DNA from: Gammaproteobacteria bacterium
GTDB taxonomy: Bacteria > Pseudomonadota > Gammaproteobacteria > Pseudomonadales > Azotimanducaceae
Reading direction: 5' to 3'
Assembly (NCBI GenBank): GCA_003476445.1
Contig: DMUF01000191.1
Location: forward strand, 1-6,020
Length of the DNA stretch: 6,020 nucleotides
The notes under the pieces are model-generated. The model was not told the DNA's origin. It saw nothing but the letters and a program-made list of their open reading frames with translations, and made no database searches. This document shows, in pieces, positions 1 to 6,020 of this stretch. The position numbers were made by a program, and so were the translations under genes. Each line of letters begins with the position of its first letter. Position 1 is the first letter of the stretch.

Positions 1-41
1 CCGAACCAGACGCGAGTGGGATAGTTCCAGTTGGCATTCAT
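1..41 (-). CDS. Iron-containing alcohol dehydrogenase, N-terminal fragment (cut by window edge)
   Basis: Only the first 13 codons and part of a 14th are in the window, reading MNANWNYPTRVWFG. A Y-P-T followed by a hydrophobic residue and then F-G near the N-terminus is typical of iron-containing (group III) alcohol dehydrogenases, whose first strand and NAD-binding region begin this way. The start is well fixed: an in-frame TAG lies four codons upstream, so the ATG ending at base 41 is the only ATG available. The gap to the ligase stop codon is 29 bases, with a weak AGG about 12 bases before the start, so it should be the third gene of the permease-ligase transcript. If the call is right, the enzyme oxidises or reduces an alcohol/aldehyde with NAD(P) and Fe2+. 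The metal-binding His/Asp residues lie outside the window. The family call rests on a very short match and is therefore tentative. Confidence 0.6.
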   Translation of the reverse strand, partial: MNANWNYPTRVWF

Positions 42-70
42 TGGGGTCGTCTACCTGGCAGCCGTTGTCA

Positions 71-1474
71 TCAGTAGCGTTCGAAGCCGCGCGCGAGTTC
101 CCAGTCGGTGATGCGCCGGTCGTACTCGGACTGCTCCCAGCGCGCCGTGTGCACGTAGTGATCCACCACGTCATCACCGAGCGCCGACCGCAGCATGACG
201 GAACGGTCGAGGCTCGCGGCAGCATCCCGCAGCGTTTTGGGAATCTCTGGCTGCTCGGCTGCAACGTAGGCGTCGCCACTGAATGCGGGTGGGAGCTCCA
301 GATTTTCTTCGATGCCCGCAAGACCCGCCGCCAGCAGTCCGGCAAAGGCGAGGTAGGGGTTCAGGTCCGCGCCGCCAATACGGCACTCGCTGCGCACGGC
401 GCGCGTATGGGCACCGCACAACCGAAACCCGGCAGTTCGGTTGTCGTCAGACCAGACAATGCGCGTGGGCGCAAAGGTGCCGGTCTGCTGAAAGCGCTTG
501 TAGGAGTTGATGTAGGGCGCTAGAAACCACGTGATATCTGCAGCGTACTTGAGCTGGCCGGCCATGAAACTGGCCATGAGCGAACTCATCCCAAGCGGCT
601 GGTTCGGATCGTGAAACAGGCTCTTGCGACCGTTGCGATCCCAGAGCGATGCATGCACGTGGCACGATGAACCCGCCTGATCGTAGCGCCACTTCGCCAT
701 GAAGGTGACCGCGCGTCCCATGCCGACGGCAATGTGTTTTACCGCGTCCTTCATTACGACATGGCGATCAGCCATGGTCAGAGCGTCCGCATAGCGCACG
801 TTGAGCTCTTGCTGGCCCGGACCCCATTCGCCCTTGGTGCTTTCCACGGGAATGCCAGCGTCATGCAGCTGATTGCGCACCGTGCGCAGGAAGTCCTCTT
901 CTTTGCCGGTCGAGAGCAGATAGTAGTCTTCGATGAACGGGTTCGCGGTGCGCAGTCCGTCCCAGTGCTTGTCACGAGCGCTCTCGTAGCTTTCGCGAAA
1001 GAGGTAGAACTCGAGCTCTGATGCAAAAAACGCCTGCATGCGCTTGCTGGCCACCCGGGCGAGCTGGCGTTTCAGGATGGCGCGCGGGCTGTGCGGCAGA
1101 TCGGCGCCGTGATGATCCTGCACGTCGGCCAGGACGAGCGCGGTTTTCTCGAACCACGGCGTGAGACGCAGGGTGGAGAGATCGGGTTTGAGCACGAAGT
1201 CGCCGTAACCCTTGTTCCAGTTGGCTGCCTTGTAGCCGGGCACTGGTTCCATGTCGATATCGTTGGCCAGCAGGTAGTTGCAGGCGTGGGTCTCTTCCCA
1301 CGCGCTGTCGACGAAGTGCCGGGCATGGAAGCGCTTGCCGAGCAGGCGTCCAAACTGATCGGCGAATCCGATGACTACGGTGTCGACGGCACCGCTCGCA
1401 ACCTGCTGGCGCAGGCTTTCGAGCGAGAGCAAACCATCAGGGAGCGAGTCCTTGCGCGGGGTTCGAGTCGTCAT
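71..1474 (-). CDS. Glutamine synthetase family ligase, probable gamma-glutamyl-amine (gamma-glutamylethanolamide/-putrescine type) synthetase
   Basis: This 467-residue protein has the glutamine synthetase fold and the length of PuuA-like gamma-glutamyl-amine ligases (about 450-475). Visible catalytic signatures are the metal glutamates E153 and E155 (ASELEFYLF), E216 and E223 (KGEWGPGQQELN), the histidine pair H272/H274 (SSCHVHASL, where GlnA has SGMHCHMS), the glutamate-binding NSYKRF at 323-328, R346 and R351, and E363/R365 followed by NPYLAFAGLLAAGL at 372-385. The N-terminal beta-grasp carries GFADQFGRLLGKRF at 36-49. Two GlnA features are missing: the Asp-containing ammonium loop (about residue 50 in E. 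coli GlnA) is replaced by unrelated sequence at 65-92, and the adenylylation-site NLYDLP is NLELPP at 391-396. Both point away from an ammonia-assimilating GlnA. The expected reaction is ATP + glutamate + amine to gamma-glutamyl-amide in the cytoplasm. The start overlaps the permease stop (ATGA) and has its own AGGAAG site 8 bases upstream (1483-1488). The amine is inferred from neighbours only. Confidence 0.9.
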   Translation of the reverse strand: MTTRTPRKDSLPDGLLSLESLRQQVASGAVDTVVIGFADQFGRLLGKRFHARHFVDSAWEETHACNYLLANDIDMEPVPGYKAANWNKGYGDFVLKPDLSTLRLTPWFEKTALVLADVQDHHGADLPHSPRAILKRQLARVASKRMQAFFASELEFYLFRESYESARDKHWDGLRTANPFIEDYYLLSTGKEEDFLRTVRNQLHDAGIPVESTKGEWGPGQQELNVRYADALTMADRHVVMKDAVKHIAVGMGRAVTFMAKWRYDQAGSSCHVHASLWDRNGRKSLFHDPNQPLGMSSLMASFMAGQLKYAADITWFLAPYINSYKRFQQTGTFAPTRIVWSDDNRTAGFRLCGAHTRAVRSECRIGGADLNPYLAFAGLLAAGLAGIEENLELPPAFSGDAYVAAEQPEIPKTLRDAAASLDRSVMLRSALGDDVVDHYVHTARWEQSEYDRRITDWELARGFERY

Positions 1475-2970
1475 GAATGGAGCTTCCTGGCAGCGTCATG
1501 TTCGAGCGCGAATGTTTCTTCTGGCGATAGCACCAGGCGGTGGCGTCCGATTAGTGCGAAATAGGCGATACAGATGCCAAACCATATGCTCACGCCGATC
1601 ACACCCTGACGGTAGGTCGGATCGCTCAGCTGAAACCAGAGCGTGGTGAGACCAATCACGATGGTGAGCATCGGGCCGACATAACCGAGCGGGCTTCGGA
1701 ACGGGCGAGGCAGGTCAGGCAGACGCCGGCGCAGCACGATGAAGGCGATCGACTGCATGATGTAGGAAAACATGGCGGCGAACACGGCCATGTTGAGCAG
1801 CGTCCCGCCAATCACGGCGGCGCCCGCTTCGGCGCCGAGCAGCGTCCAGAGCGTCAGCATCACGGTTAGCGCGAGCAGCGCGCCCGCGATCATTGCAACA
1901 TGGGGTGTCTGGCGTTGTCCCAGCGTGAGAGAGAGAACGGTTGGAAAATAGCCGGCGCGCGACAGGGAAAAGATCTGTCGCCCCTTGGCGAAGATGATCG
2001 CGTGAAAGGATGCAATCAGCCCGACGACGGCGATGAGCGCAAGCAGCCGGGCAATGGTATCGCCGTGAATGGTGCGCCAGGCGTCGAGCAGCGGTTCGCC
2101 TGAGCTCGCAAGCGCAAAGGTGCCCACACCGGACACCGCGGGATTCAGCCACAGAATCATGAACGCCGACACAGTCAGCGTGGCCATCGCGCCCAGAATG
2201 CCCACGGGCATGTCGGACTGGGGCGCGCGGCTCTCCTCCGCCGCAAGCGGCAGTTGTTCGATCCCGAGGAAGAGCCACACCGCGAAGGGCAGCGCGGCGA
2301 ACACGCCGTGCAGGCCCGAAGGCAGAAATGGCCCATGGCCCTCGGCAAGCTCGATGCCGCCGGGTCCCACGTTCAGCGCCCAGCGGGAGAAATCGATGTG
2401 CGGCAACGCGCTGACCCAGAACGCCACCAGGCAGGTGAGGGCGAGAAGCGTTGCCACGACGGTCAGGCGAAAGGTCAGCTCGACGCCGATCGCATTCAGA
2501 CCTACGAAAACAACGTAACCGGCGATCCACCAGAGCGGCTGCCACGCGTCCGGCGTGCCGAAGATGCTGGTCAGATAGGTGCCGATGAAGAAGACGATTA
2601 CACCGGGGACGAGCACGAACTCCACGTTTTCCGCGAGGCCGGTCAGAAAACCGCCCCAAGGACCCAGGGCGGTGCGTGCGAACGAATAAGCGCCACCGGT
2701 GTGCGGCAGCGCAGGGGACATTTCGGCAATGGAGAATGTAAGCCCGAGATACATGATCGCGATCAGGACGGTGGCGATGAACATGCCGCCCCAGCCGCTT
2801 TCGATGAGTCCGATGTTCCAGCCCGAGAAATGGCCGGAGATGACGGCGCCGACGCCAAGCGCCCAGAGCGACCAAACCCCCGCATGACGACGCAGGCGCC
2901 GTTTCGCGAAGTAGCTGCTGTCTGGTTCGGTGTAGGTGACGCCTGGCGGGCGTCGTTCAGCAGTGCTCAC
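1471..2970 (-). CDS. APC-superfamily permease, ethanolamine permease (EAT)-like
   Basis: A 499-residue inner-membrane transporter with about 12 hydrophobic segments, roughly at 33-55, 60-82, 108-134, 146-166, 168-188, 219-242, 257-281, 305-330, 356-378, 385-412, 430-447 and 455-475. The broken first helix has GVGAVISGHFSGWN (39-52), followed by GWGGMFIATVLIAIMYLGL, SIAEMSPALPHTGGAYSFAR (80-99) and GPWGGFLTG. LPLAAEES (240-247) sits after helix 6. This set of motifs is that of the ethanolamine/EAT-like branch of amino acid permeases. From memory, classical ethanolamine permeases have SGDYAGWN in helix 1; here the acidic residue is replaced by H47, so the exact substrate may differ. The start is GTG with a good GAGGGG site 8 bases upstream. 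The gene leads the leftward operon and overlaps the ligase by four bases, so the imported compound is probably the ligase's amine. A broader amino acid or amine transporter remains possible. Confidence 0.88.
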   Translation of the reverse strand: MSTAERRPPGVTYTEPDSSYFAKRRLRRHAGVWSLWALGVGAVISGHFSGWNIGLIESGWGGMFIATVLIAIMYLGLTFSIAEMSPALPHTGGAYSFARTALGPWGGFLTGLAENVEFVLVPGVIVFFIGTYLTSIFGTPDAWQPLWWIAGYVVFVGLNAIGVELTFRLTVVATLLALTCLVAFWVSALPHIDFSRWALNVGPGGIELAEGHGPFLPSGLHGVFAALPFAVWLFLGIEQLPLAAEESRAPQSDMPVGILGAMATLTVSAFMILWLNPAVSGVGTFALASSGEPLLDAWRTIHGDTIARLLALIAVVGLIASFHAIIFAKGRQIFSLSRAGYFPTVLSLTLGQRQTPHVAMIAGALLALTVMLTLWTLLGAEAGAAVIGGTLLNMAVFAAMFSYIMQSIAFIVLRRRLPDLPRPFRSPLGYVGPMLTIVIGLTTLWFQLSDPTYRQGVIGVSIWFGICIAYFALIGRHRLVLSPEETFALEHDAARKLHS

Positions 2971-2978
2971 AAGCGCTT
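2971..2978. repeat. Palindrome AAGCGCTT, copy 1 (candidate operator at permease start)
   Basis: This is a perfect 8-base palindrome filling the gap between the permease ribosome-binding site and its start codon. The core AA-n-CG-n-TT is the usual centre of LacI-family operators (CcpA cre and PurR-like sites). A second intergenic copy begins 42 bases away. Flanks differ between the copies, apart from a shared CAAGCGCTT followed by one base and C when copy 2 is read on the minus strand. The same octamer also occurs at 492-499 and 1329-1336 inside the ligase gene, where it is simply codons for Lys-Arg-Phe, so the octamer alone is not diagnostic. Confidence 0.4.
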
Positions 2979-2984
2979 CCCCTC
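2979..2984 (-). promoter_or_regulatory. Ribosome binding site of the permease, supporting its GTG start
   Basis: On the minus strand the sequence GAGGGG lies 8 bases before the GTG at 2970-2968. The spacing is near ideal and supports this start over later internal ATG codons. The 8 bases between it and the start codon are exactly the palindrome AAGCGCTT, so a protein bound there on DNA, or a fold in RNA, would sit inside the initiation region. Confidence 0.65.
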
Positions 2985-3012
2985 GTTCAGTCTGGAGAGC
3001 CTAGCAGTGCGT

Positions 3013-3030
3013 AAGCGCTTGCGATATCGC
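3013..3030. repeat. Palindrome AAGCGCTT copy 2 abutting palindrome GCGATATCGC (candidate operator)
   Basis: AAGCGCTT at 3013-3020 is followed without a gap by the perfect 10-base palindrome GCGATATCGC at 3021-3030. The first palindrome extends imperfectly to 12 bases (3011-3022, with one T/G mismatch in each half). Together they make an 18-base block of two adjoining dyads, roughly 40 bases upstream of the permease ribosome-binding site and 90 bases upstream of the thrS start. This is a plausible place for a regulator acting on either gene. The binding protein is not in the window. Confidence 0.4.
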
Positions 3031-3052
3031 GCGCCCCGTTCTCATTTATCCG

Positions 3053-3083
3053 ATTTGGCGCACGGCGCCCGCATTTGGCACAC
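3053..3083 (+). repeat. Direct repeat ATTTGGC(G/A)CAC, two copies with 20-base period
   Basis: ATTTGGCGCAC at 3053-3063 and ATTTGGCACAC at 3073-3083 match at 10 of 11 positions. They are spaced 20 bases start to start, about two helical turns, so they face the same side of the DNA. They lie 30-60 bases upstream of the thrS start. They could be a tandem binding site for an activator or repressor of thrS, or part of its mRNA leader. Confidence 0.4.
3057..3069 (+). other. Small GC hairpin in the thrS upstream region
   Basis: GGCGC (3057-3061) pairs perfectly with GCGCC (3065-3069) around a three-base ACG loop. No run of T follows, so it is not an intrinsic terminator. It overlaps the first direct-repeat copy. 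It could form in a thrS leader transcript if transcription starts upstream of it; a by-chance origin is quite possible in sequence this GC-rich. Confidence 0.25.
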
Positions 3084-3102
3084 TTACGGATTATTCTCGG
3101 GC

Positions 3103-3108
3103 GGTGGA
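3103..3108 (+). promoter_or_regulatory. thrS: Probable ribosome binding site for thrS at the ATG start
   Basis: GGTGGA lies four bases before the ATG at 3113. This is a somewhat short spacing and a partial match to AGGAGG. The alternative start, GTG at 3104, has no purine-rich site before it and would add only Met-Glu-Ser to the protein, so the ATG is preferred. Confidence 0.45.
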
Positions 3109-3112
3109 AAGC

Positions 3113-5044
3113 ATGGTCGCTATTACGCTTCCGGACGGTGCGGTACGGCAATTTGATGGTCCAGTCAGTGGCCTCGACGTCGCATCCGCGATATCGAAGT
3201 CCCTCGCCCGCGCGGCACTCGCCGTGCGCGTCGACGGTCAGTTAAAGGATGTCTATCTGCCGATCGAGCAGGACGCGAAGCTCGAGATCATCACGCGCGA
3301 CACGCCGGACGGTCTTGATCTCTTGCGACACGACGCGGCGCACGTGCTCGCAGAGGCGGTTAAGGAACTCTTTCCCGAAACGCAGGTGACTATCGGTCCG
3401 ACCATCGAGAACGGGTTCTTCTACGACTTTTCCCGCGCGGAACCGTTCACGCCTGACGACCTCGGCCGGATCGAGGCGCGCATGCGCGAAATCGTGAAGC
3501 GTGACGAACCCATTCGTCGCGAGGTTTGGGCGCGCAATGATGCGGTAGCCTTTTTCAAGGAGATCGGCGAGCACTACAAGGCGGAGATCATCGCGGGTAT
3601 TCCCGCCCATGAAGAAGTGGGTCTCTATCGTCAGGGGCAGTTCATCGACCTGTGCCGCGGTCCGCACCTGCCGTCGACCGGGCGGCTGGGCACTGCGTTC
3701 AAGCTCATGTCACTCGCGGGCGCTTATTGGCGCGGCGACTCGCGCAACGAGATGCTGCAGCGCATCTATGGCACCGCGTGGGCGACTCAGGATGAGCTCG
3801 ATGCCCATCTGAAGCGACTCGAGGAAGCGGAGCGTCGCGATCATCGCCGCCTCGGTCGCGAAATGGATCTCTTCCACATGCAGGAAGAAGGCCCGGGCGC
3901 CGTGTTCTGGCACCCGAAGGGCTGGACTCTGTTCCAGACCATGATCAGCTACATGCGTGAGAAGCAGCATCGAGCGGGCTATCAGGAAGTGAATACGCCT
4001 GAGATCCTCGATCACTCGCTCTGGCTCAAGTCCGGTCATGCAGAGAAGTTCGGCGAGAACATGTATCTCACGCAGACGCCTGACGAGCGCGTGTACGCGA
4101 TCAAGCCCATGAACTGTCCGGGACATATTCAGGTGTTCCGGCAAGGCATTCGCAGCTATCGCGATCTTCCGTTCTACCTTGCGGAGTTCGGCAAGGTGCA
4201 CCGCTATGAACCTTCCGGTGCGCTGCACGGAATCATGCGGGTGCGCGCCTTCACTCAGGACGACGCGCACATCTTCTGCACCGAGGAGCAGATCACGGCC
4301 GAGTGCGTGAAAGCCTCGCGCCTCATCTACGAGATCTACCGCGACTTCGGTTTCGAACAGATCGACATCAAGTTCTCCGACCGACCGGAAAAGCGCGTTG
4401 GCAGCGATGAAGTCTGGGACCATGCGGAAGCAGCGCTCAGAACCGCGCTCACCGAGCTGGGTGTGGCATGGACGCTGAACCCGGGCGAGGGCGCGTTCTA
4501 CGGGCCGAAGCTCGAGTTCACCCTCCGTGATGCCATCGGCCGCCACTGGCAGTGCGGAACCGTGCAGGTCGACCTCAATATGCCCGAGCGACTCGGTGCC
4601 ACGTATGTCGATGCAGATGGCTCGCGCAAGCACCCGGTGATGATCCACCGCGCGATGTTCGGTTCGCTCGAGCGTTTCTGCGGCATCCTGATCGAGCACC
4701 ATGCCGGGCACTTTCCGCTCTGGCTCGCGCCCCTGCAGATCGTGGTCGCGACGATCACGAATGATGCAGACGACTACGCGCACGCGGTCGCGGCAGCGGC
4801 GCGCAGCGCCGGCCTTCGGGTCGAGCTCGATCTGCGCAACGAAAAGATCTCCTACAAGGTGCGCGAACACAGCGTGACCAAGGTGCCCGTACTTCTGGTT
4901 GTCGGTCGCCGCGAAGCAGAGGAACGCACGGTGGCCGTGCGGCGTTTGGGTGGCAGTGCCCAGACGGTGCTCGGCCTCGACGCTGCTCTGGCGGAGCTCG
5001 TGGAGGAAGCACGCTCGCCGCTTGGCGTGACCGGCGCGGCGTGA
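3113..5044 (+). CDS. thrS: Threonyl-tRNA synthetase
   Basis: Class II aminoacyl-tRNA synthetase that activates threonine with ATP and loads it on tRNA-Thr in the cytoplasm; essential for translation. The 643 residues match the normal bacterial length. The order of domains is: TGS (1-62, [13 protein letters not shown]), the editing domain that removes mischarged serine (H73 and H77 in HDAAH, C181 and H185 in CRGPH), the catalytic core (about 245-535) and the anticodon-binding domain (about 536-643, ending with [15 protein letters not shown] and [20 protein letters not shown]). The zinc ligands that select threonine are present: C335 (MNCPGH), H386 (TQDDAHIF) and H512 (MIHRAMFGS). Numbering from ATG 3113 places these residues within one position of E. 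coli ThrS, which favours this start over GTG 3104. The stop overlaps the selO start. The infC-rpmI-rplT genes often found after thrS do not follow directly. No frame break or missing key residue is seen. Confidence 0.98.
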   Translation: MVAITLPDGAVRQFDGPVSGLDVASAISKSLARAALAVRVDGQLKDVYLPIEQDAKLEIITRDTPDGLDLLRHDAAHVLAEAVKELFPETQVTIGPTIENGFFYDFSRAEPFTPDDLGRIEARMREIVKRDEPIRREVWARNDAVAFFKEIGEHYKAEIIAGIPAHEEVGLYRQGQFIDLCRGPHLPSTGRLGTAFKLMSLAGAYWRGDSRNEMLQRIYGTAWATQDELDAHLKRLEEAERRDHRRLGREMDLFHMQEEGPGAVFWHPKGWTLFQTMISYMREKQHRAGYQEVNTPEILDHSLWLKSGHAEKFGENMYLTQTPDERVYAIKPMNCPGHIQVFRQGIRSYRDLPFYLAEFGKVHRYEPSGALHGIMRVRAFTQDDAHIFCTEEQITAECVKASRLIYEIYRDFGFEQIDIKFSDRPEKRVGSDEVWDHAEAALRTALTELGVAWTLNPGEGAFYGPKLEFTLRDAIGRHWQCGTVQVDLNMPERLGATYVDADGSRKHPVMIHRAMFGSLERFCGILIEHHAGHFPLWLAPLQIVVATITNDADDYAHAVAAAARSAGLRVELDLRNEKISYKVREHSVTKVPVLLVVGRREAEERTVAVRRLGGSAQTVLGLDAALAELVEEARSPLGVTGAA

Positions 5045-6020
5045 TGGCGACGCTCGAAGCGCTCACGTTCGATAATCATTTCACGCGCAGCCTGCCGGCG
5101 GATCCGGAGTCAGGATCGCGCCGGCGCCAGGTACAGGGCGCGATCTTTTCCCGCGTGCTTCCCACCGCGGTGCGGGAACCCGCTCTGCTTGCGGCCGCGG
5201 AGGGTGTAGCTGCGCTCATCGGTCTTGACCCGGGCGAGATTCGCCGCCCGGAATTCGCAGCCGTCTTTACCGGGAACACGGTTCTTCCCGGCATGGATCC
5301 CCACGCCACCTGTTATGGCGGTCATCAGTTCGGCAACTGGGCCTATCAGCTCGGTGACGGTCGTGCGATCAATCTCGGTGAAGTGGTTTCGCCCGCCGCT
5401 GGGCGATTCATGCTGCAGTTGAAAGGCGCGGGCCCGACCCCGTACTCCCGAACCGCGGACGGGTTGGCGGTGCTGCGCTCCTCGGTGCGTGAGTTTCTCT
5501 GCAGCGAGGCGATGCATCACCTGGGCGTGCCAACGACGCGCGCGCTGTCACTCAGCACCACCGGCGAGTCGGTGATGCGTGACATGCTGTACGACGGGCA
5601 CCCGGCGCTCGAGCAAGGCGCAGTGGTATGCCGCGTCGCGCCCTCGTTTCTGCGCTTCGGGCACTTCGAGATTCTGGCCGCCCGGCGTGAAGTGGCGCTG
5701 CTCGAGCAGCTGGTGCGCTACCTGCTCGAGACGCAGTACCCGGAACTGCATGCGCGTTACCCCAATGGCGGCGCCGACGCCTGCGTCGCGCTCTTTGCTG
5801 AAGTGACGGAACGCACGGCGTTTCTCATGGCCGAATGGATGCGCGTTGGCTTTGTCCACGGTGTGATGAACACCGACAACATGTCGATGCTCGGCTTGAC
5901 CATCGATTACGGTCCGTATGGCTGGCTGGAAAATGTCGATCCGGACTGGACGCCGAACACCACCGACGGCGAGGGTCGCCGCTACCGTTATGGCAACCAA
6001 CCCGGTATCGCGCACTGGAA
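5044..6020 (+). CDS. selO: Protein adenylyltransferase SelO (YdiU family), C-terminus cut by window edge
   Basis: SelO is a pseudokinase-fold enzyme that transfers AMP from ATP to Ser/Thr/Tyr of target proteins; known bacterial targets are redox and metabolic proteins, and the role is linked to oxidative stress. The window holds 325 full codons of a protein that is usually about 480-530 residues. Recognisable blocks are [18 protein letters not shown] (13-30), [20 protein letters not shown] (92-111), [16 protein letters not shown] (125-140) with the nucleotide-binding K127, [20 protein letters not shown] (146-165), [13 protein letters not shown] (197-209) and [20 protein letters not shown] (273-292). 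By family knowledge D278 is the likely catalytic base and N279 and D288 bind metal; all are intact. The start ATG shares one base with the thrS stop (TGATG) and has no clear ribosome-binding site, so translation is probably coupled to thrS. The C-terminal Cys/Sec region is outside the window. Confidence 0.96.
   Translation, partial: MATLEALTFDNHFTRSLPADPESGSRRRQVQGAIFSRVLPTAVREPALLAAAEGVAALIGLDPGEIRRPEFAAVFTGNTVLPGMDPHATCYGGHQFGNWAYQLGDGRAINLGEVVSPAAGRFMLQLKGAGPTPYSRTADGLAVLRSSVREFLCSEAMHHLGVPTTRALSLSTTGESVMRDMLYDGHPALEQGAVVCRVAPSFLRFGHFEILAARREVALLEQLVRYLLETQYPELHARYPNGGADACVALFAEVTERTAFLMAEWMRVGFVHGVMNTDNMSMLGLTIDYGPYGWLENVDPDWTPNTTDGEGRRYRYGNQPGIAHW

Larger units (their letters stand above)
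2971..3112. promoter_or_regulatory. Divergent intergenic control region between the permease operon and thrS
   Basis: These 142 bases must hold the signals for both gene sets. The middle is more AT-rich than the flanks. It contains two AAGCGCTT palindromes, a GCGATATCGC palindrome, a direct repeat and a short GC hairpin, each listed separately. By eye I found no pair of -35 and -10 boxes with good fit and spacing on either strand. The nearest candidates are the AT-rich stretches CATTTA/TTTATC around 3043-3050 and ATTATT at 3090-3095 (AATAAT on the minus strand), neither with a matching -35 box. No T-box, riboswitch or terminator is apparent. Confidence 0.75.

Noticed and set aside
492..499. 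AAGCGCTT inside the ligase gene as a further operator (also at 1329-1336)
   Set aside because: Both copies are Lys-Arg-Phe codons in conserved parts of the enzyme (NSYKRF and GKRF), so coding constraint explains them.
41..523. 160-codon open frame on the plus strand opposite the end of the ligase gene
   Set aside because: Overlaps the conserved ligase C-terminus, and its translation resembles no family I know.
3057..3069. Hairpin as a tRNA-Thr-like operator of thrS, as in E. coli
   Set aside because: The three-base loop is ACG on the mRNA strand and not a threonine anticodon, and there is no longer anticodon-arm-like structure around it.
3075..3097. TTGGCA followed by TTATTC as a thrS promoter
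   Set aside because: The gap between the boxes is only about 10 bases, far from the 16-18 needed for sigma-70.
3104..3112. GTG at 3104 as the thrS start
   Set aside because: It has no ribosome-binding site, and the family alignment begins at the ATG nine bases later. It remains a possible minor start.
2254..3156. 300-codon open frame on the plus strand, opposite the permease
   Set aside because: It is antisense to a clear membrane protein, has low-complexity Arg/Gly/Ala/Asp-rich composition with no family signature, and runs across the intergenic region into thrS. Long antisense frames are usual in GC-rich genes.
3710..4870. 386-codon open frame on the minus strand, opposite thrS
   Set aside because: It is the mirror of a strongly conserved gene, shows no recognisable domain, and has no ribosome-binding site of note.
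5548..6015. 155-codon minus-strand frame opposite selO
   Set aside because: Antisense shadow of highly conserved SelO motifs; no independent support.

Overview
The window is GC-rich chromosomal DNA, densely coding and written in ordinary bacterial codon usage. The proteins resemble those of Pseudomonadota: ThrS aligns nearly residue for residue with the E. coli enzyme, and SelO is of the proteobacterial type. I cannot fix the genus. There are no tRNA or rRNA genes, insertion sequences, CRISPR arrays or obvious signs of recent transfer.

Layout: two divergent gene sets share one control region of about 140 bases. Leftwards (minus strand) run three genes in tight order: a 12-helix APC-type permease resembling ethanolamine permeases (1471-2970), a glutamine-synthetase-fold ligase (71-1474, overlapping the permease by ATGA), and the first 13 codons of what looks like an iron-containing alcohol dehydrogenase (1-41, running off the left edge). 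Rightwards (plus strand) run thrS, threonyl-tRNA synthetase (3113-5044), and selO, protein adenylyltransferase (from 5044, overlapping thrS by one base in TGATG and cut by the right edge).

How the genes may work together: the leftward set reads as an amine-assimilation cassette. The permease would import an amine or amino alcohol. The ligase would attach it to the gamma-carboxyl of glutamate using ATP. The alcohol dehydrogenase could then oxidise a free hydroxyl on the glutamylated product. A hydroxyl-bearing amine such as ethanolamine fits all three proteins better than putrescine does, because putrescine has no hydroxyl for a dehydrogenase to act on. The substrate is inferred, not shown. 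The rightward set pairs a housekeeping translation enzyme with a stress-linked AMPylating pseudokinase, in the position where infC often follows thrS.

The divergent region (2971-3112) is the part least explained by the genes. It holds two copies of the palindrome AAGCGCTT exactly 42 bases apart, one of them wedged between the permease ribosome-binding site and its GTG start. It also holds a second palindrome, GCGATATCGC, abutting the other copy, a direct repeat ATTTGGC(G/A)CAC with a 20-base period, and a small GC hairpin. I saw no convincing sigma-70 promoter by eye on either strand. The genes themselves belong to known families. What may be new is the substrate of the cassette, the operator arrangement and the thrS-selO coupling.
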